Notes under the pieces: generated by a model
Seen by the model: the letters and a program-made list of their open reading frames with translations, nothing else
What the model was told of the DNA's origin: nothing
Database searches by the model: none
In this document: positions 1-9,132 of the stretch, piece by piece
How the letters are laid out: each line of letters begins with the position of its first letter
Position numbering within the stretch: the first letter of the stretch is position 1
Translations under genes and position numbers: made by a program
Assembly (NCBI GenBank): GCA_017893485.1
Contig: CM030365.1
Span: 27,922,289 to 27,986,288 of the forward strand
DNA length: 64,000 nucleotides
DNA from: Hemerocallis citrina
Lineage: Eukaryota; Streptophyta; Magnoliopsida; Asparagales; Asphodelaceae
Direction: 5' to 3'

Positions 1-2
1 TG

Positions 3-939
3 ACCGAGGAGCACAAGCAGATCTTCGTCCCCGACTGGCAAGTAATGAAGGTCGACGATTTTTTGGGGGACGGCAACATTTGTATGCAGGCGGTGAAGCA
101 CCTGCCGACCCCAAAGGACCGAGCGGCGCTTAAGTCCAGGGAGGTCGGGGACGCCACAATGCAGATTGCTCGGAACACGATGTCGGTAAGTAGACCGAAC
201 ACTTTCTTCTTGAAGCATTTTTCCGAAATTTTCTAAGTTTCTAGGTCCGGACCTTAACTGTTTGTTCTCTTTTCAGACCCTCTGCCACTTCAACTTCTTG
301 CTCGAAGAGTTCGCGAGCAAAGAACAAGAGCTGACGGCGCAGTACGACCGGGAGAGGTCAGAGCGTGCAAAAGCTGTGAAGCTGCTCGATGCTGAGCAAC
401 TCCTCTCGGCAAAATGCGGTGCCGAAGTGGCAGGGTTGGAGGCACAGCTGGCCGAAGCCATTCAGCGGTCGAAGGACGAGGCAGCCAAGCTCGAGGCCTC
501 GGAGAAGGAGAATGCCGAGCTTAAGGAGGAGCTGGCCAAAGCCCGGTCAGAGGCGGAGAAAGCTCAGAAGGAGACTGAGAGGATCAGGGCGAAGCACCAG
601 TCGAAGGTGGCGAAGGCGAAGAGGGCTGTCCAGCAAGAGGCCGAGGAGCACATGTTCAAGAACATGGAGGATGCGTACGGCCGAGCCCTGCTTCATATCG
701 CAGCTCGGAACCCGGGGTTCGACACCTCCTCCTACCACTTCTACGATCCTGTGGATGGCGAGGAAGAGCTCCCTTCTGTAATGCTCAACCCCGAGGGACA
801 GACCGAGGGTGTCGAAGGCACGGGCGAGATCGAGGCCGAAGATGAAGAGGAGGACAGCTTCGAGGACGAGGACGTGGACGAGGACGTGGGAATCGTCAGC
901 GGGTCGACAGATCCAAGCGACAAAAAGGTCGACCCCTGA
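3..939 (+). CDS. Antisense ORF (aORF) block 1 of element A: spliced coiled-coil protein, C-terminal part
   Basis: This block runs against the retrotransposon's own genes. Exon 3-185 is open and ends at TCG; a 91 bp GT-AG intron (186-276, GTAAGT donor, TTTTCAG acceptor) follows; exon 277-939 ends at TGA. The junction is phase 0 and gives ..TMS|TLCHF... Element B has the same junction (AVS|ITCHF). The N-terminal end is outside the window; B shows that it would hold a PF04195-type (putative gypsy type transposon) domain. After the junction come about 110 residues rich in Glu, Lys, Ala and Leu (coiled coil), then a Tyr/His-rich patch, an Asp/Glu-rich tail and the end KKVDP (KKVGP in B). Function is unknown. 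Extra antisense ORFs are an established feature of Tat elements; splicing is inferred from two copies and not demonstrated. Confidence 0.72.
186..276 (+). other. Predicted GT-AG intron in antisense gene of element A
   Basis: 91 bp, donor G|GTAAGT, T-rich tract, acceptor TTTTCAG. Removing it joins two open frames in phase 0. The matching intron in element B is 74 bp (44330-44403, minus strand) at the same codon boundary. Confidence 0.75.
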
Positions 940-1150
940 CTTGGTTGCGTCTTTAGTCCTCTTTTTTTTTCTTTTTATGTGTAAGCCTGACTGCGGACTG
1001 GCCACCTCTCTTGTAATGCGTTTTGAGTTTTGAATGAAAACACTTTTTGTTTGGCCAAAAATTCTCCAAGTGTTGGAGCTCGGATTTTATGTTTGACTAG
1101 TTGCAAAATTTCTCCAAGTGTTGGGCCTCGGATTTATCTTTGCTTTTCAG

Positions 1151-1990
1151 GTGAAGTTTGGTCCGATCACGGAGGTTTCGTATCTTCGTACGGAGCTAAA
1201 AGAGACGAAGCGAGCGCTTTCTCATAGCCGAGAGAGGCGGTTTTATATGCTCTTGAAGCTGGAGGAGATAAAGGCGGCTGCGAGGGGGTACTGTCGTGAG
1301 TTGAAGCAACTATGGAAGCAACCCCAAGCTTCTCGTCTCGAAGGCGAGACAGTGGGGCTTCGCAAGGAGCTTTTGGTTGCCGAACAAAAGAATAGCGAGC
1401 TCTTGGCCGAGGTCCGTCACTTGGAGGTAACGGAGAAAGAACGTTTGGCGAAAGAAGAGGAGTTAGCCTCCGAGTTGGAGAAGTTGTCATCCGAGTGCCA
1501 AAAGTTGTTGGCGAAGGACGACAAGCTTAGGAGGATTACGATGGACAGGGGGATCGAGGTCACACATTATCAACGTCTTGCGACCGATAGTGCCGATGTG
1601 GCAGGCTCGTCGAGACCTCCTCGTTTGAAGATGTCGTCGAAGGATGATGTTCTGAGAGATAGGATTATCGAGCTGGAGGAAGAGATCGCGTCGCTCAAGC
1701 CTCTGCCTGAGAGGGCCAATGTTCGTAGTACGTCGTGTACTCGCGAAGAGAGCGAGAAAGGGATTACTTTCTACGAACTTGCAACTCGTTTGCCTGCGGT
1801 GAGGCGGAGTCCTGCTGACGTTCAGAGTAGTGTAGCTGTCTCGTCTAGCGGCGCCTCAGTTGGCGCCGCAGTTAGAGTTAGCAGCAAAGGGGGATCTCTC
1901 TTCGCTGGTTTGGAGTCGAGCTCGGAGGTCAGGCATCGCCGACCCCGGGTTTCCTTGAACCGGAGCGTTCCCCTTCCGAAGAAGTGCTAA
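1151..1990 (+). CDS. aORF block 2 of element A: coiled-coil protein exon
   Basis: An open frame of 279 codons begins right after a good 3' splice site (TTTGCTTTTCAG at 1139-1150) and ends at 1990. The protein is Glu/Lys/Leu-rich and coiled-coil-like for about the first 190 residues, and then has a conserved patch (TSCTREE.., FYELATR) and a Ser/Val-rich tail. The second half matches the C-terminal half of the 42663-43566 protein of element B (TSCTREE, then F-x-E-L-A-x-R). The 5' exon that should splice to it was not identified, so it may be an exon of block 1's gene or a separate unit. A poly(A)-type signal (AATAAAAA at about 2074) follows 85 bp downstream. No enzyme motif is seen and the function is unknown. 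Confidence 0.55.
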   Translation: MKFGPITEVSYLRTELKETKRALSHSRERRFYMLLKLEEIKAAARGYCRELKQLWKQPQASRLEGETVGLRKELLVAEQKNSELLAEVRHLEVTEKERLAKEEELASELEKLSSECQKLLAKDDKLRRITMDRGIEVTHYQRLATDSADVAGSSRPPRLKMSSKDDVLRDRIIELEEEIASLKPLPERANVRSTSCTREESEKGITFYELATRLPAVRRSPADVQSSVAVSSSGASVGAAVRVSSKGGSLFAGLESSSEVRHRRPRVSLNRSVPLPKKC

Positions 1991-2213
1991 ACATGTTGTA
2001 TTATGTCTCTATAAGTTATTGTAAAACCCTGTTGCAGCGTCGGTCTAGTTGTATGTAGGGCTACTTTATTTGAATAAAAACCTTTGCTTTGCTTCTGTGT
2101 AACTTCCGATCTCTGACAACTTACTCAAAGTTTGAAAGTCTGATTGAAAATTCTTGAAGTGTTGGGCTTCGGCAGTGTTTGATATTTTGTTGTTTGACTC
2201 TTCTTCTTTTCAG

Positions 2214-2681
2214 CTTGTGGTGGTGGCCGAAGACGCCGAGCCTGCTCACTCAGATGACAACCCTCGAGCCGAGGCTGTCTCAGGGGGGACGAGGTCGTGC
2301 TTAAGGAGGTGCCGAAAGCGGCTCTACGAAGTCGAGCTGGAATTGCGCCGAGCCGAAAGCGAGTGGAACCATCTTCAGCTCGTCTTAGGTCAGCGGGACA
2401 TCGAGATACGGCGTCTGGAGAGCATGATCGCCGAGATGACCCCCGTAGGAGAGGACGAAGGTTCGGCGACCGCCTTTAGCAACACTCTGCGTATCCAGTC
2501 TGTTCGGCACAATTTGTCAAAAATAACAGCGGAAAGGGACGATCTGCTTTCCGAGATCTTTCACCTGCAGACTGTAGAGGCGGAGCTTCGGATGGAGGGA
2601 GAGGGACTGGCGGCCGAGGTGGCCAAACCTGACGACCGAGCGGGACGAGCTGACGGCCGAGGTCGACGCACCGAAGTGTAG
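2214..2681 (+). CDS. aORF block 3 of element A: coiled-coil protein exon, truncated
   Basis: The open frame follows another strong 3' splice site (TTCTTCTTTTCAG ending at 2213) and stops at 2681. It has an acidic start, then CLRRCRKRLYEVELELRR and a Leu/Glu/Arg heptad-like region (LGQRDIEIRRLE). This matches the N-terminal half of the element B protein at 42663-43566 (LRLILVRRDLEIRRLEE). The C-terminal part that B has after RDEL is missing here and is replaced by a short Arg/Asp/Gly-rich end, so this looks like a truncated relative of block 2's gene. An AATAAC-type signal lies near 2766. It is transcribed towards the 111 bp repeat array. Confidence 0.5.
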   Translation, partial: LVVVAEDAEPAHSDDNPRAEAVSGGTRSCLRRCRKRLYEVELELRRAESEWNHLQLVLGQRDIEIRRLESMIAEMTPVGEDEGSATAFSNTLRIQSVRHNLSKITAERDDLLSEIFHLQTVEAELRMEGEGLAAEVAKPDDRAGRADGRGRRTEV

Positions 2682-2963
2682 TGGGTCGGCATTGTAATTT
2701 TTGTACTTTAAGGCCTTGTGACCTTGTTGTACGGAAGAGTCGCTTTGTACTGTATCCCAATTATTAATAACATTTCTTTTTCAAACTCGCATGTCCTTTG
2801 TAACTTTGTGTAGTCGTTTTGTTTGTGACTGTGTTCATCGCGCCGAGGTCTCTGAGGCGACCTCTTGCTCGCTCGGCCAGTGGTGCCGAGCAGCGCTTTG
2901 GTCTCCTAATCTTGTGAACTTGCGAGATGGGTCGAGCCTTACCTAATAGTGGGCTCGCTGGCC

Positions 2964-3745
2964 ACCGTGAGAGTAGTCCGACGGCTGTGGGAGCAATTCC
3001 GAATGGCAACCCACTCCTAGCCCGCTTAGAAGCGAGCTTGCGGAGTAGAATCGAGCCAAGTGTTGGACTCCGGAACCATCGTTAGAGTTCAACGGTCGTG
3101 GGAGCAATTCCAAATGGCGACCCACTCCTAGCCCGCTTAGAAGTGAGCTTGCGGAGTAGAATCGAGCCAAGTGTTGGACTCCGAAACCATCGTTAGAGTT
3201 CAACGGTCGTGGGAGCAATTCCGAATGGCGACCCACTCCTAGCCTGCTTAGAAGCGAGCTTACGGAGTAGAATCGAGCCAAGTGTTGGACTCCGGAACCA
3301 TCGTTAGAGTTCAACGGTCGTGGGAGCAATTCCGAATGGCGACCCACTCCTAGCCCGCTTATAAGCGAGCTTGCGGAGTAGAATCGAGCCAAGTGTTGGA
3401 CTCCGGAACCATCGTTAGAGTTCAACGGTCGTGGGAGCAATTCCGAATAGCGACCCACTCCTAGCCCGCTTAGAAGTGAGCTTGCGGAGTAGAATCGAGC
3501 CAAGTGTTGGACTCCGGAACCATCGTTAGAGTTCAACGGTCGTGGGAGCAATTCCGAATGGCGACCCACTCCTAGCCCGCTTAGAAGCGAGCTTGCGGAG
3601 TAGAATCGAGCCAAGTGTTGGACTCCGGAACCATCGTTAGAGTTCAACGGTCGTGGGAGCGATTCCGAATGGCGACCCACCCCTAGCCCGCTTAGAAGCG
3701 AGATTGCGGAGTAGAATCGAGCCAGGTATTGGACTCCGAACCATT
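2964..3745. repeat. Tandem array, 111 bp unit, about 7 copies, between convergent genes of element A
   Basis: The landmark GTTAGAG recurs at 3081, 3192, 3303, 3414, 3525 and 3636, exactly 111 bp apart; units differ by a few bases. Because 111 is 37 codons, the array is open on the minus strand for 279 codons, but that frame is a by-product of the period. It lies between the 3' end of the antisense blocks and the 3' end of the integrase gene. Element B carries a related array (115 bp unit) in the same position. Confidence 0.95.
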
Positions 3746-3860
3746 GATTGAATAAAGAATAAAGGTGGACAGACACAAGCAATTTTTTAAGTACGAAAAG
3801 GCATTCTTTATTGATAATTGATGGCGAGCCATTTTTACATATGACAACTTAAGAGAGGAA

Positions 3861-6413
3861 TTACAAGTTAGAGGAGAGGAACGGTTCGACACCCTGTGAT
3901 ACTCGGAGAGGCGCCGGGGTGCCTTCTTGATATTTTAATAGGTGGTCGGCATTCCAGGTCCTCGGAATCTCCCTGCCTTCAAGGTCTTCTAGACGATAAG
4001 CTCTGGGCCGAACTACCCTTGCGATCTTGTAAGGTCCTTCCCAATTCGGAGCTAGTTTGCTCTTCTGATTGGGGAAGGAGATGGCTAGTTTTCTGAGGAC
4101 CAAGTCGCCCTCCTTGAGATCGGTGGGTCAGACTCTCTTGTTGTACGCTAACTCGATCCTCCTCCGGCAGTTTTGTTGGCGGATGGACGCTCTTTCTTTC
4201 AGTTTGTCCACCAGGTTTAAGTTCAACCGGAGTTCTCTGGCGTTCTGTTCCTCGTTATAGGCTGCGAGGCGAGGAGAAGGTATTCCGACTTCGAGAGGTA
4301 TCACTGCCTCGGACCCATAGGTGAGGTTGAACGGGGACTCTTCTGTGGGGGTCCGTTTGTTCGTGCGGTAGTTCCACAACACGTTGGGGAGCTGGTCGAC
4401 CCACAAGCCTTTAGAACACCTGTCCAGTCTCTTCTTGATACCAGAGAGGATCTGTCAGTTAGCGTTCTCTGCCTGGCCTTTCGACAGTGGGTGGGAGATG
4501 GAGGAGAAGCATTGTTGGATGGCAAGGTCTTCACATAGAGTTCGGAACGCGGCCCCAGTAAACTGAGTTGCGTTGTCTGTTACGAGGACACGGGGGACGC
4601 CGAATTGGCAGATGACGTTCTTCCAAAAGAATTGAAGTACCTTGTTTTCGGTGATAGTGGCTAGGGGCTCAGCCTCAATCCACTTCGAAAAGTAGTCGAT
4701 GGCCACCACCAAGAACTTGAACTGGCCCGGAGCTGGGGGGAATGGCCCTAGTAAATCCATCCCCCACATGGAGAAGGGGATAGGACTTGATAGGGAGGCG
4801 AGGTTAGCTTGGGGGTGGCGAGGTTAGCTTGGGGGAGGCGATGAATGTTGGAATGTCTCTGACAAAAGCCACATTGCCGAACGTGTCGCTCGGCATCTTG
4901 GAGGAGAGTCAGCCAGAAGTATCCGTAATTCATAGCTTTCCGAGCCAAAGACCTAGACCCTGAATGTGCCCCGCCGATGCCTTCATGGAGCTCCTGTAAG
5001 GCGTAGTCGGCTTGTTCTGGGGAAAGGTATCTCAGGTATGGTCGGCCGTCTATCTGCGAGAAGGAGCGCTTGTACAAGATCCCCTCGATCAGGATGTACC
5101 GCTCGGCCGTGATTCTTACTCGGCGTGCTTCCTTGGGGTCTTCGGGGAGGAGTCCGTCCCTTAGGAATTCCACTAACGGTTTCATCCAATTATCTTGCAG
5201 TAGGACCGGAAATGACTCCACTGAGTCGAGGGTCTCGTCTTCTATACTCGGTTTCAAGAGGACCTCGATCAAGACAGTCTGCTCGAGACCTTGGAGGGAG
5301 GATGAGGCTAACTTGGAGAGGGCATCGGCCTGTGAATCCTCTTCTCGAGGGACTCGTTGGATGAGTGCCTCTTCGAACCGGGCCATGAGGGTTCGGACTT
5401 TGGCGAGGTACTTTGCCATCCGTTCGTCTCGTGCCTCGTAATTGCCCAAGACTTGATTCACAACCTGCTGAGAGTCACTATAGATTCGGAGGCATTGCGC
5501 CCCGGCACTTCGGGCAAGTCCAAGGCCGGCGATTAGTGCCTCATACTCCGCTTCGTTGTTTGAGGCTTTGAAATTCATGCGGAGGGCATACTGGAGGACG
5601 AAGTCATCTGGACCTGTCAGGATGATACCGGTGCCGCTCTCCTCGTTGCATGAGGAACCGTCCACAAAAACCGTCCAGATGGGTGGTCCGTTCTCTGCTT
5701 GGCTAACCTCGGGGATGGTGCTCTCGACGATGAATTCTGCTAAGGCCTGAGCCTTTATTGCGGTTCGAGGCTGGTAGGAGATGTCATGTTGGCTCAGCTC
5801 GATGGACCATTTCATAAGCCGGCCTGAGGTTTCCGGCTTGTGGAGTACTTGTTTCAGCAGTTGGTCGGTGAGGACCACAACCGAGTGGGACTGAAAGTAT
5901 GGGCGGAGCTTCCTTGCCGCCATAATCAGGGCGTAGGCCATCTTTTCTATCTTCGAGTAGCGGAGCTCGGCGCCTCGAAGCACCTTGCACACATAGTAGA
6001 TGGGCCTCTGAGCCCGGTCTTCTTCCCTCACCAAAACAGCACTTAGGGTCTGCTCGGAAGCAACTAAGTAAATGAATAGGGTTTCCTCTGGAATGGGCTT
6101 GCTGAGCAGGGGAGGGTTGACCAAGTAGGCCTTCAGTTGTTTGAACGACTCCTTTTGCAATTCGCCCCATTCGAAACCTTTAGCCCCCCTGAGAGCCTTG
6201 AAGAAGAGGAGGCACTTTTCCCCAGACTTCGAAAGGAATCACCCAATAGCGGCGAGGCAACCCGTAAGCCTCTGCACTTCCTTGACGTTCTGGGGTGGGG
6301 CCATGTCCAGTATGGCCTTAATTTTTTCAGGATTTGCTTCGATCCCTCGCTAGCTGACCATGAAGCCGAGGAACTTTCCTGAAGAGACCCCGAACGCACA
6401 CTTGTTCGGTCTG
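3861..6413 (-). pseudogene. pol: Element A pol remnant: RT C-terminus, RNase H, archaeal RNase H, integrase
   Basis: Read on minus from about 6413: the RT connection region (PNKCAFGVSSGKFLGFM), the gypsy RNase H, then the archaeal-type RNase H with its acidic residues (VFVDGSS, EAEYEAL, YSDSQQ, QADALSKL), then the integrase zinc-binding region (H..H, C-G-F-C) and the DDE core (AIDYFSKW, VTDNATQF, GQAENAN) and a C-terminal binding region (LAPNWEGPYK). The longest open piece is 4748-6160, 470 codons. Breaks are stops near 6353 and 6236, a 20 bp tandem duplication (4798-4837) that shifts the frame, and stops after AENAN (about 4454) and YNKRV (about 4127). A poly(A)-like AATAAAG lies at about 3810 in transcript sense. 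The RT palm and everything upstream are deleted. Confidence 0.88.
4798..4837. repeat. 20 bp tandem duplication causing frameshift in integrase
   Basis: Two adjacent near-identical 20 bp copies (4798-4817, 4818-4837, each starting GCGAGGTTAGCTTGGGGG). Element B has only one copy at the matching place. Adding 20 bp shifts the pol frame and ends the 470-codon piece. Confidence 0.85.
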
Positions 6414-6561
6414 GGGACCTCCTGGTGTCTCGGTGGTGAGGAGATCACTCACCTGGATGTTGTTGGTGGGAGGCTCCCTCTCGGGCCCGCTTATCATCCA
6501 GGCGGTGGCGAAGATCCTCATCCTTTTGCCGGTTTAGAACGGTATTACGGAGGTCGGAAGC

Positions 6562-6843
6562 TTAAGGATGGTGGGAAGCCATGGAATCCGAGGAGGCATT
6601 GTGGATGGACACGTGGTCCAGGTGGAGCGGTTGTTTCTGCGGGTCGGGGCGCGAGACCCCCGCGGCGGCGTTTGAAGGGCCCGTGGGACCATTAAGAGGT
6701 TGCTGATTTGGGAGAGGAGGTAGATCCTCGGTTTGAAGCGGAAGTTTTCCCTGTTGATGAGCGGGTTGGAAGGGGACTTCTTGCTGTTGATCTGGATTGG
6801 GCCCACGATTGGATCCCCTTGATCTTACTTTTCTAGGCGGCAT
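6562..6843 (-). pseudogene. gag: Element A gag N-terminal remnant
   Basis: The frame starts at ATG 6843 (MPPRKVRSRG), about 74 bases inside the LTR edge, equivalent to MPPKRKPTHS at 32731 in element B. It runs 94 codons of low-complexity, Gln/Pro-rich sequence to a stop at 6562. The capsid and zinc-knuckle parts are gone: the sequence then passes within about 150 bp into the RT connection region at about 6413, so a single internal deletion joined gag to late RT. Confidence 0.7.
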
Positions 6844-6900
6844 GGCTGGAGTAGGTCTTACCAACGGGAAGAGGAGGAGCTGCTGTTCGTCTGATTTTCC

Positions 6901-6914
6901 TACAGATGGCGCCA
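6901..6914 (-). other. Primer binding site of element A
   Basis: Read on minus, TGGCGCCATCTGTA lies three bases inside the LTR edge. TGGCGCC fits the complement of a plant tRNA 3' end (tRNA-Asp is usual for Athila/Tat). Element B has the same arrangement at 32661. Confidence 0.75.
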
Positions 6915-6917
6915 ATC

Positions 6918-7539
6918 TGTTACCGCTGAATCTGCTGTGGGGGTAAACAGATAGAATTTATGGGTTCGTGGAAAAACCTGAATAGCGAATCCAAGCCTGT
7001 TCGTCGGAATTAGGCTGCTGACTCCTGCTGTTCACTTGCAAGGAAGTGCGATACACCGGGGTTGATCCTGACGACGCACCCTCCGACGCTCTTGGTAGTA
7101 ACCAGTGATATGATTAAGAAAGAGCTTTAATTGGAAAAAGAGTGATTACCTGGTAACAGTGGTAGGTCGGAGGTATTTATAGTCGCCATGGGAATTTGAT
7201 TAGGGACCTGATTTCCTGTAATACCGTTAGGAGTAAAATCCTTATAATTGGTTTAGGAAACTGATCCTTGATTCCCGGTGAGAGGGTAACTGCAAATCAG
7301 GCCCGTTGATTTAGTCAAATCAAAGACCCTGATTTCCTCTTGCTGGTCTGGATTTGCCTCGGGTCGGGACCCATACCCAGCTAGAGTGGATCCGTTTCGC
7401 GGGTTATTGGATCTGTGAAGGGGAGATCCAGTGCCCGCTTCGGGCCCATCTATATGCGAAATTACCGTTTTACCCCTGAGCTTCAAGATTCGTGCCCAAT
7501 CTAGACGGTTCCGATTTAACCCCAATTTTAGCCATATCA
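6918..7539 (-). repeat. 5' LTR of element A (622 bp)
   Basis: Read on minus it begins TGATATGGCTAAAA and ends ..CGGTAACA, matching both LTRs of element B. A TATAAATA box lies at 7174-7181 (minus), in a GGCGAC-TATAAATACC context shared with B. It gives the start of the sense transcript. Confidence 0.9.
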
Positions 7540-7544
7540 ACTAT

Positions 7545-8927
7545 ATATTTTCCTGTTTTACTCCTTGTGTATAATTTTTGGATTCTATGATTTTCGCCAA
7601 TATTTTTATCAGTTATTAAATTTAATTATCTTCTGCTACATTCTTTTAATTATTTATTCTCTTGTATTTTTTTAAATGTTCCTTAGTTTTGTGGTTCTCA
7701 CTCTTGTATCCTATGACTTTTACTGTTTTATATTTGTTTGCTTACTAGATAAATTTTATCTAATTAACTTATTTCTACTTTTATTCGGTCTCTTTTATTG
7801 TCCGTGATTGATTTTATTATAGTTTCTATATCTCTAACTGAGTTTATATTATTTATATTCATTAGTACAAATATTAAGCTTTCACTAATCGTCTTGTTTT
7901 TCTTTTAAAATTGTTTCTATGACTTTACTATTTGTTCTTACTTTTATTCTTTTGTCCAAATTATTATTTTGCAACTTTTGCTGTAATTCAACAATGCATC
8001 CTTTCGCATTTCACAAGCCCATTTTTATTTTGCAACTCTTACTCATTTCTTTCTTGACATTTTTATCCTTTTTACTTTCATGTGCTTTTACGTTACTCGT
8101 ATATTTTGCTATTACTTTTACATATTACATTAAGTTTTGAATTACTACGTGTTAAGTTATTATTGCTTCCTATTTTCTTTCATTATTGTTTTTACTATAT
8201 TATAAATTTTGGTTGTGTATATTTACTTTCATTTATATATACTTGGATTTTTCAATACTATATTTCTATTATTTTGTATTGTCTTATTTATTTTGGAGCA
8301 TTTAAACTTGATTGTAATATTTTACTCATATAAATATGATATATCTCTGCACGTTGAAATTTTTATTATTTATCATGTTTTTGCACCTTATATTCAATAC
8401 CTTTATTATTACTTACTGTTTACTGCATTTGTTATATTTACTTTTCACTATTTAAAGATACTTATTAATTTTGTTGCTTTATACTTCTCGAATGTAATCT
8501 ATGCACCCACTACTTATATTTTACTTAATTTTTATTATCATTACATTCTTGATTTCTACATGTACTTCCTACTAATTACTATATATGTACCATATATTTC
8601 AACATATTTACTATGCATATCATTTTACACTTGGTTAATTTCTACATTAATGTATATTTTATGACATATTTATTGTGTAAATTTACTACACTGCATATTT
8701 ATTTTCTCATTCACATTTGCATTTGTGCTTATGCATATATTTCATTCCGTTTTTCTCCTTACTTTTATAAATCATTTTCACTACTACTATTTTGTACTAT
8801 TATATTTGATATTTATAATGTATACATCTATTTTAATATTCCATCGTGTGACTTTCAACTCCATTTCTTACTTTTGCTACTAATTTTATATCACAAATTT
8901 TAAAATATAACAACATACTTAAATTAA
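7545..8927. other. T-rich non-coding stretch hosting element A
   Basis: Very T-rich on the plus strand with long Phe/Tyr/Leu/Ile frames that are composition artefacts. No motif, domain or repeat family was recognised. It resembles in style the T-rich DNA at 17684-18055 and 27706-28180, so these may be parts of one older element interrupted by LTR2, LTR1 and E. Confidence 0.5.
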
Positions 8928-9062
8928 ATGTCCAATATCTCTGTGCATATGGAAGGTTACATCTTCCATTTCACCATTTCGGTGCAACCTAATGTCGAGA
9001 TGGCAAATATGCAACTAGACGTCAATGAAGACAAATTGCAACTGGATGTCGGGGAAGCAAAA
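8928..9062 (+). pseudogene. Nine-residue-repeat ORF, 5' half (interrupted by LTR2)
   Basis: From ATG 8928, 45 codons are open to the LTR2 insertion: about 18 leading residues (MSNISVHMEG..) and then repeats of nine residues following the pattern x-Q-x-D/N-V-x-E-x-K/N (for example MQLDVNEDK, LQLDVGEAK). The frame continues in phase at 17564 after the LTR and one copy of its CAAAA duplication are passed. I do not recognise the protein. The T-rich DNA upstream could be an intron or a leader. Confidence 0.45.
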
Positions 9063-9115
9063 TGTAACATCCTGAATTTTTCAAATAATTAAGTATAAAG
9101 TTTTTCATTTGTTTT

Positions 9116-9132
9116 CACGTGTTTTGCACGTG
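9116..9132 (+). promoter_or_regulatory. Paired CACGTG palindromes in LTR2 upstream region
   Basis: CACGTG at 9116 and again at 9127, 11 bp apart, 53 bp into the LTR. CACGTG is the G-box core bound by plant bHLH and bZIP factors. The same pair with the same spacing occurs in LTR3 and LTR4. Confidence 0.6.

Larger units (their letters stand above)
1..7544 (-). mobile_element. Element A: Tat/Retand-like Ty3/gypsy LTR retrotransposon, partial, internally deleted
   Basis: The element reads on the minus strand from its 5' LTR (7539 down to 6918) through gag and pol to about 3860, and then carries plus-strand coding blocks down to the window edge; the other LTR lies outside. Ty3/gypsy Tat membership is shown by the archaeal-type second RNase H next to the usual one, the integrase order, and an antisense extra ORF, all known for Tat/Retand elements. 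It is close kin of element B at 32086-48048, with the same LTR start (TGATATGGCTA), the same TGGCGCC primer site and matching proteins. Bases 7540-7544 (ACTAT) should be one copy of the target-site duplication. Stops, a frameshift and a deletion of about 3 kb across gag, protease and RT show that it cannot transpose by itself. Confidence 0.88.

Noticed and set aside
2943..3782. 279-codon minus-strand frame with 37-residue repeats
   Set aside because: The frame exists because the 111 bp tandem unit is a multiple of three; it has no independent start context, and the element B array (115 bp) is not open.
7919..8903. Long Phe/Tyr/Leu/Ile-rich frames that look like membrane proteins
   Set aside because: The DNA is extremely T-rich; overlapping frames are all open because stop codons lack T-rich forms. 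No motif or start context.
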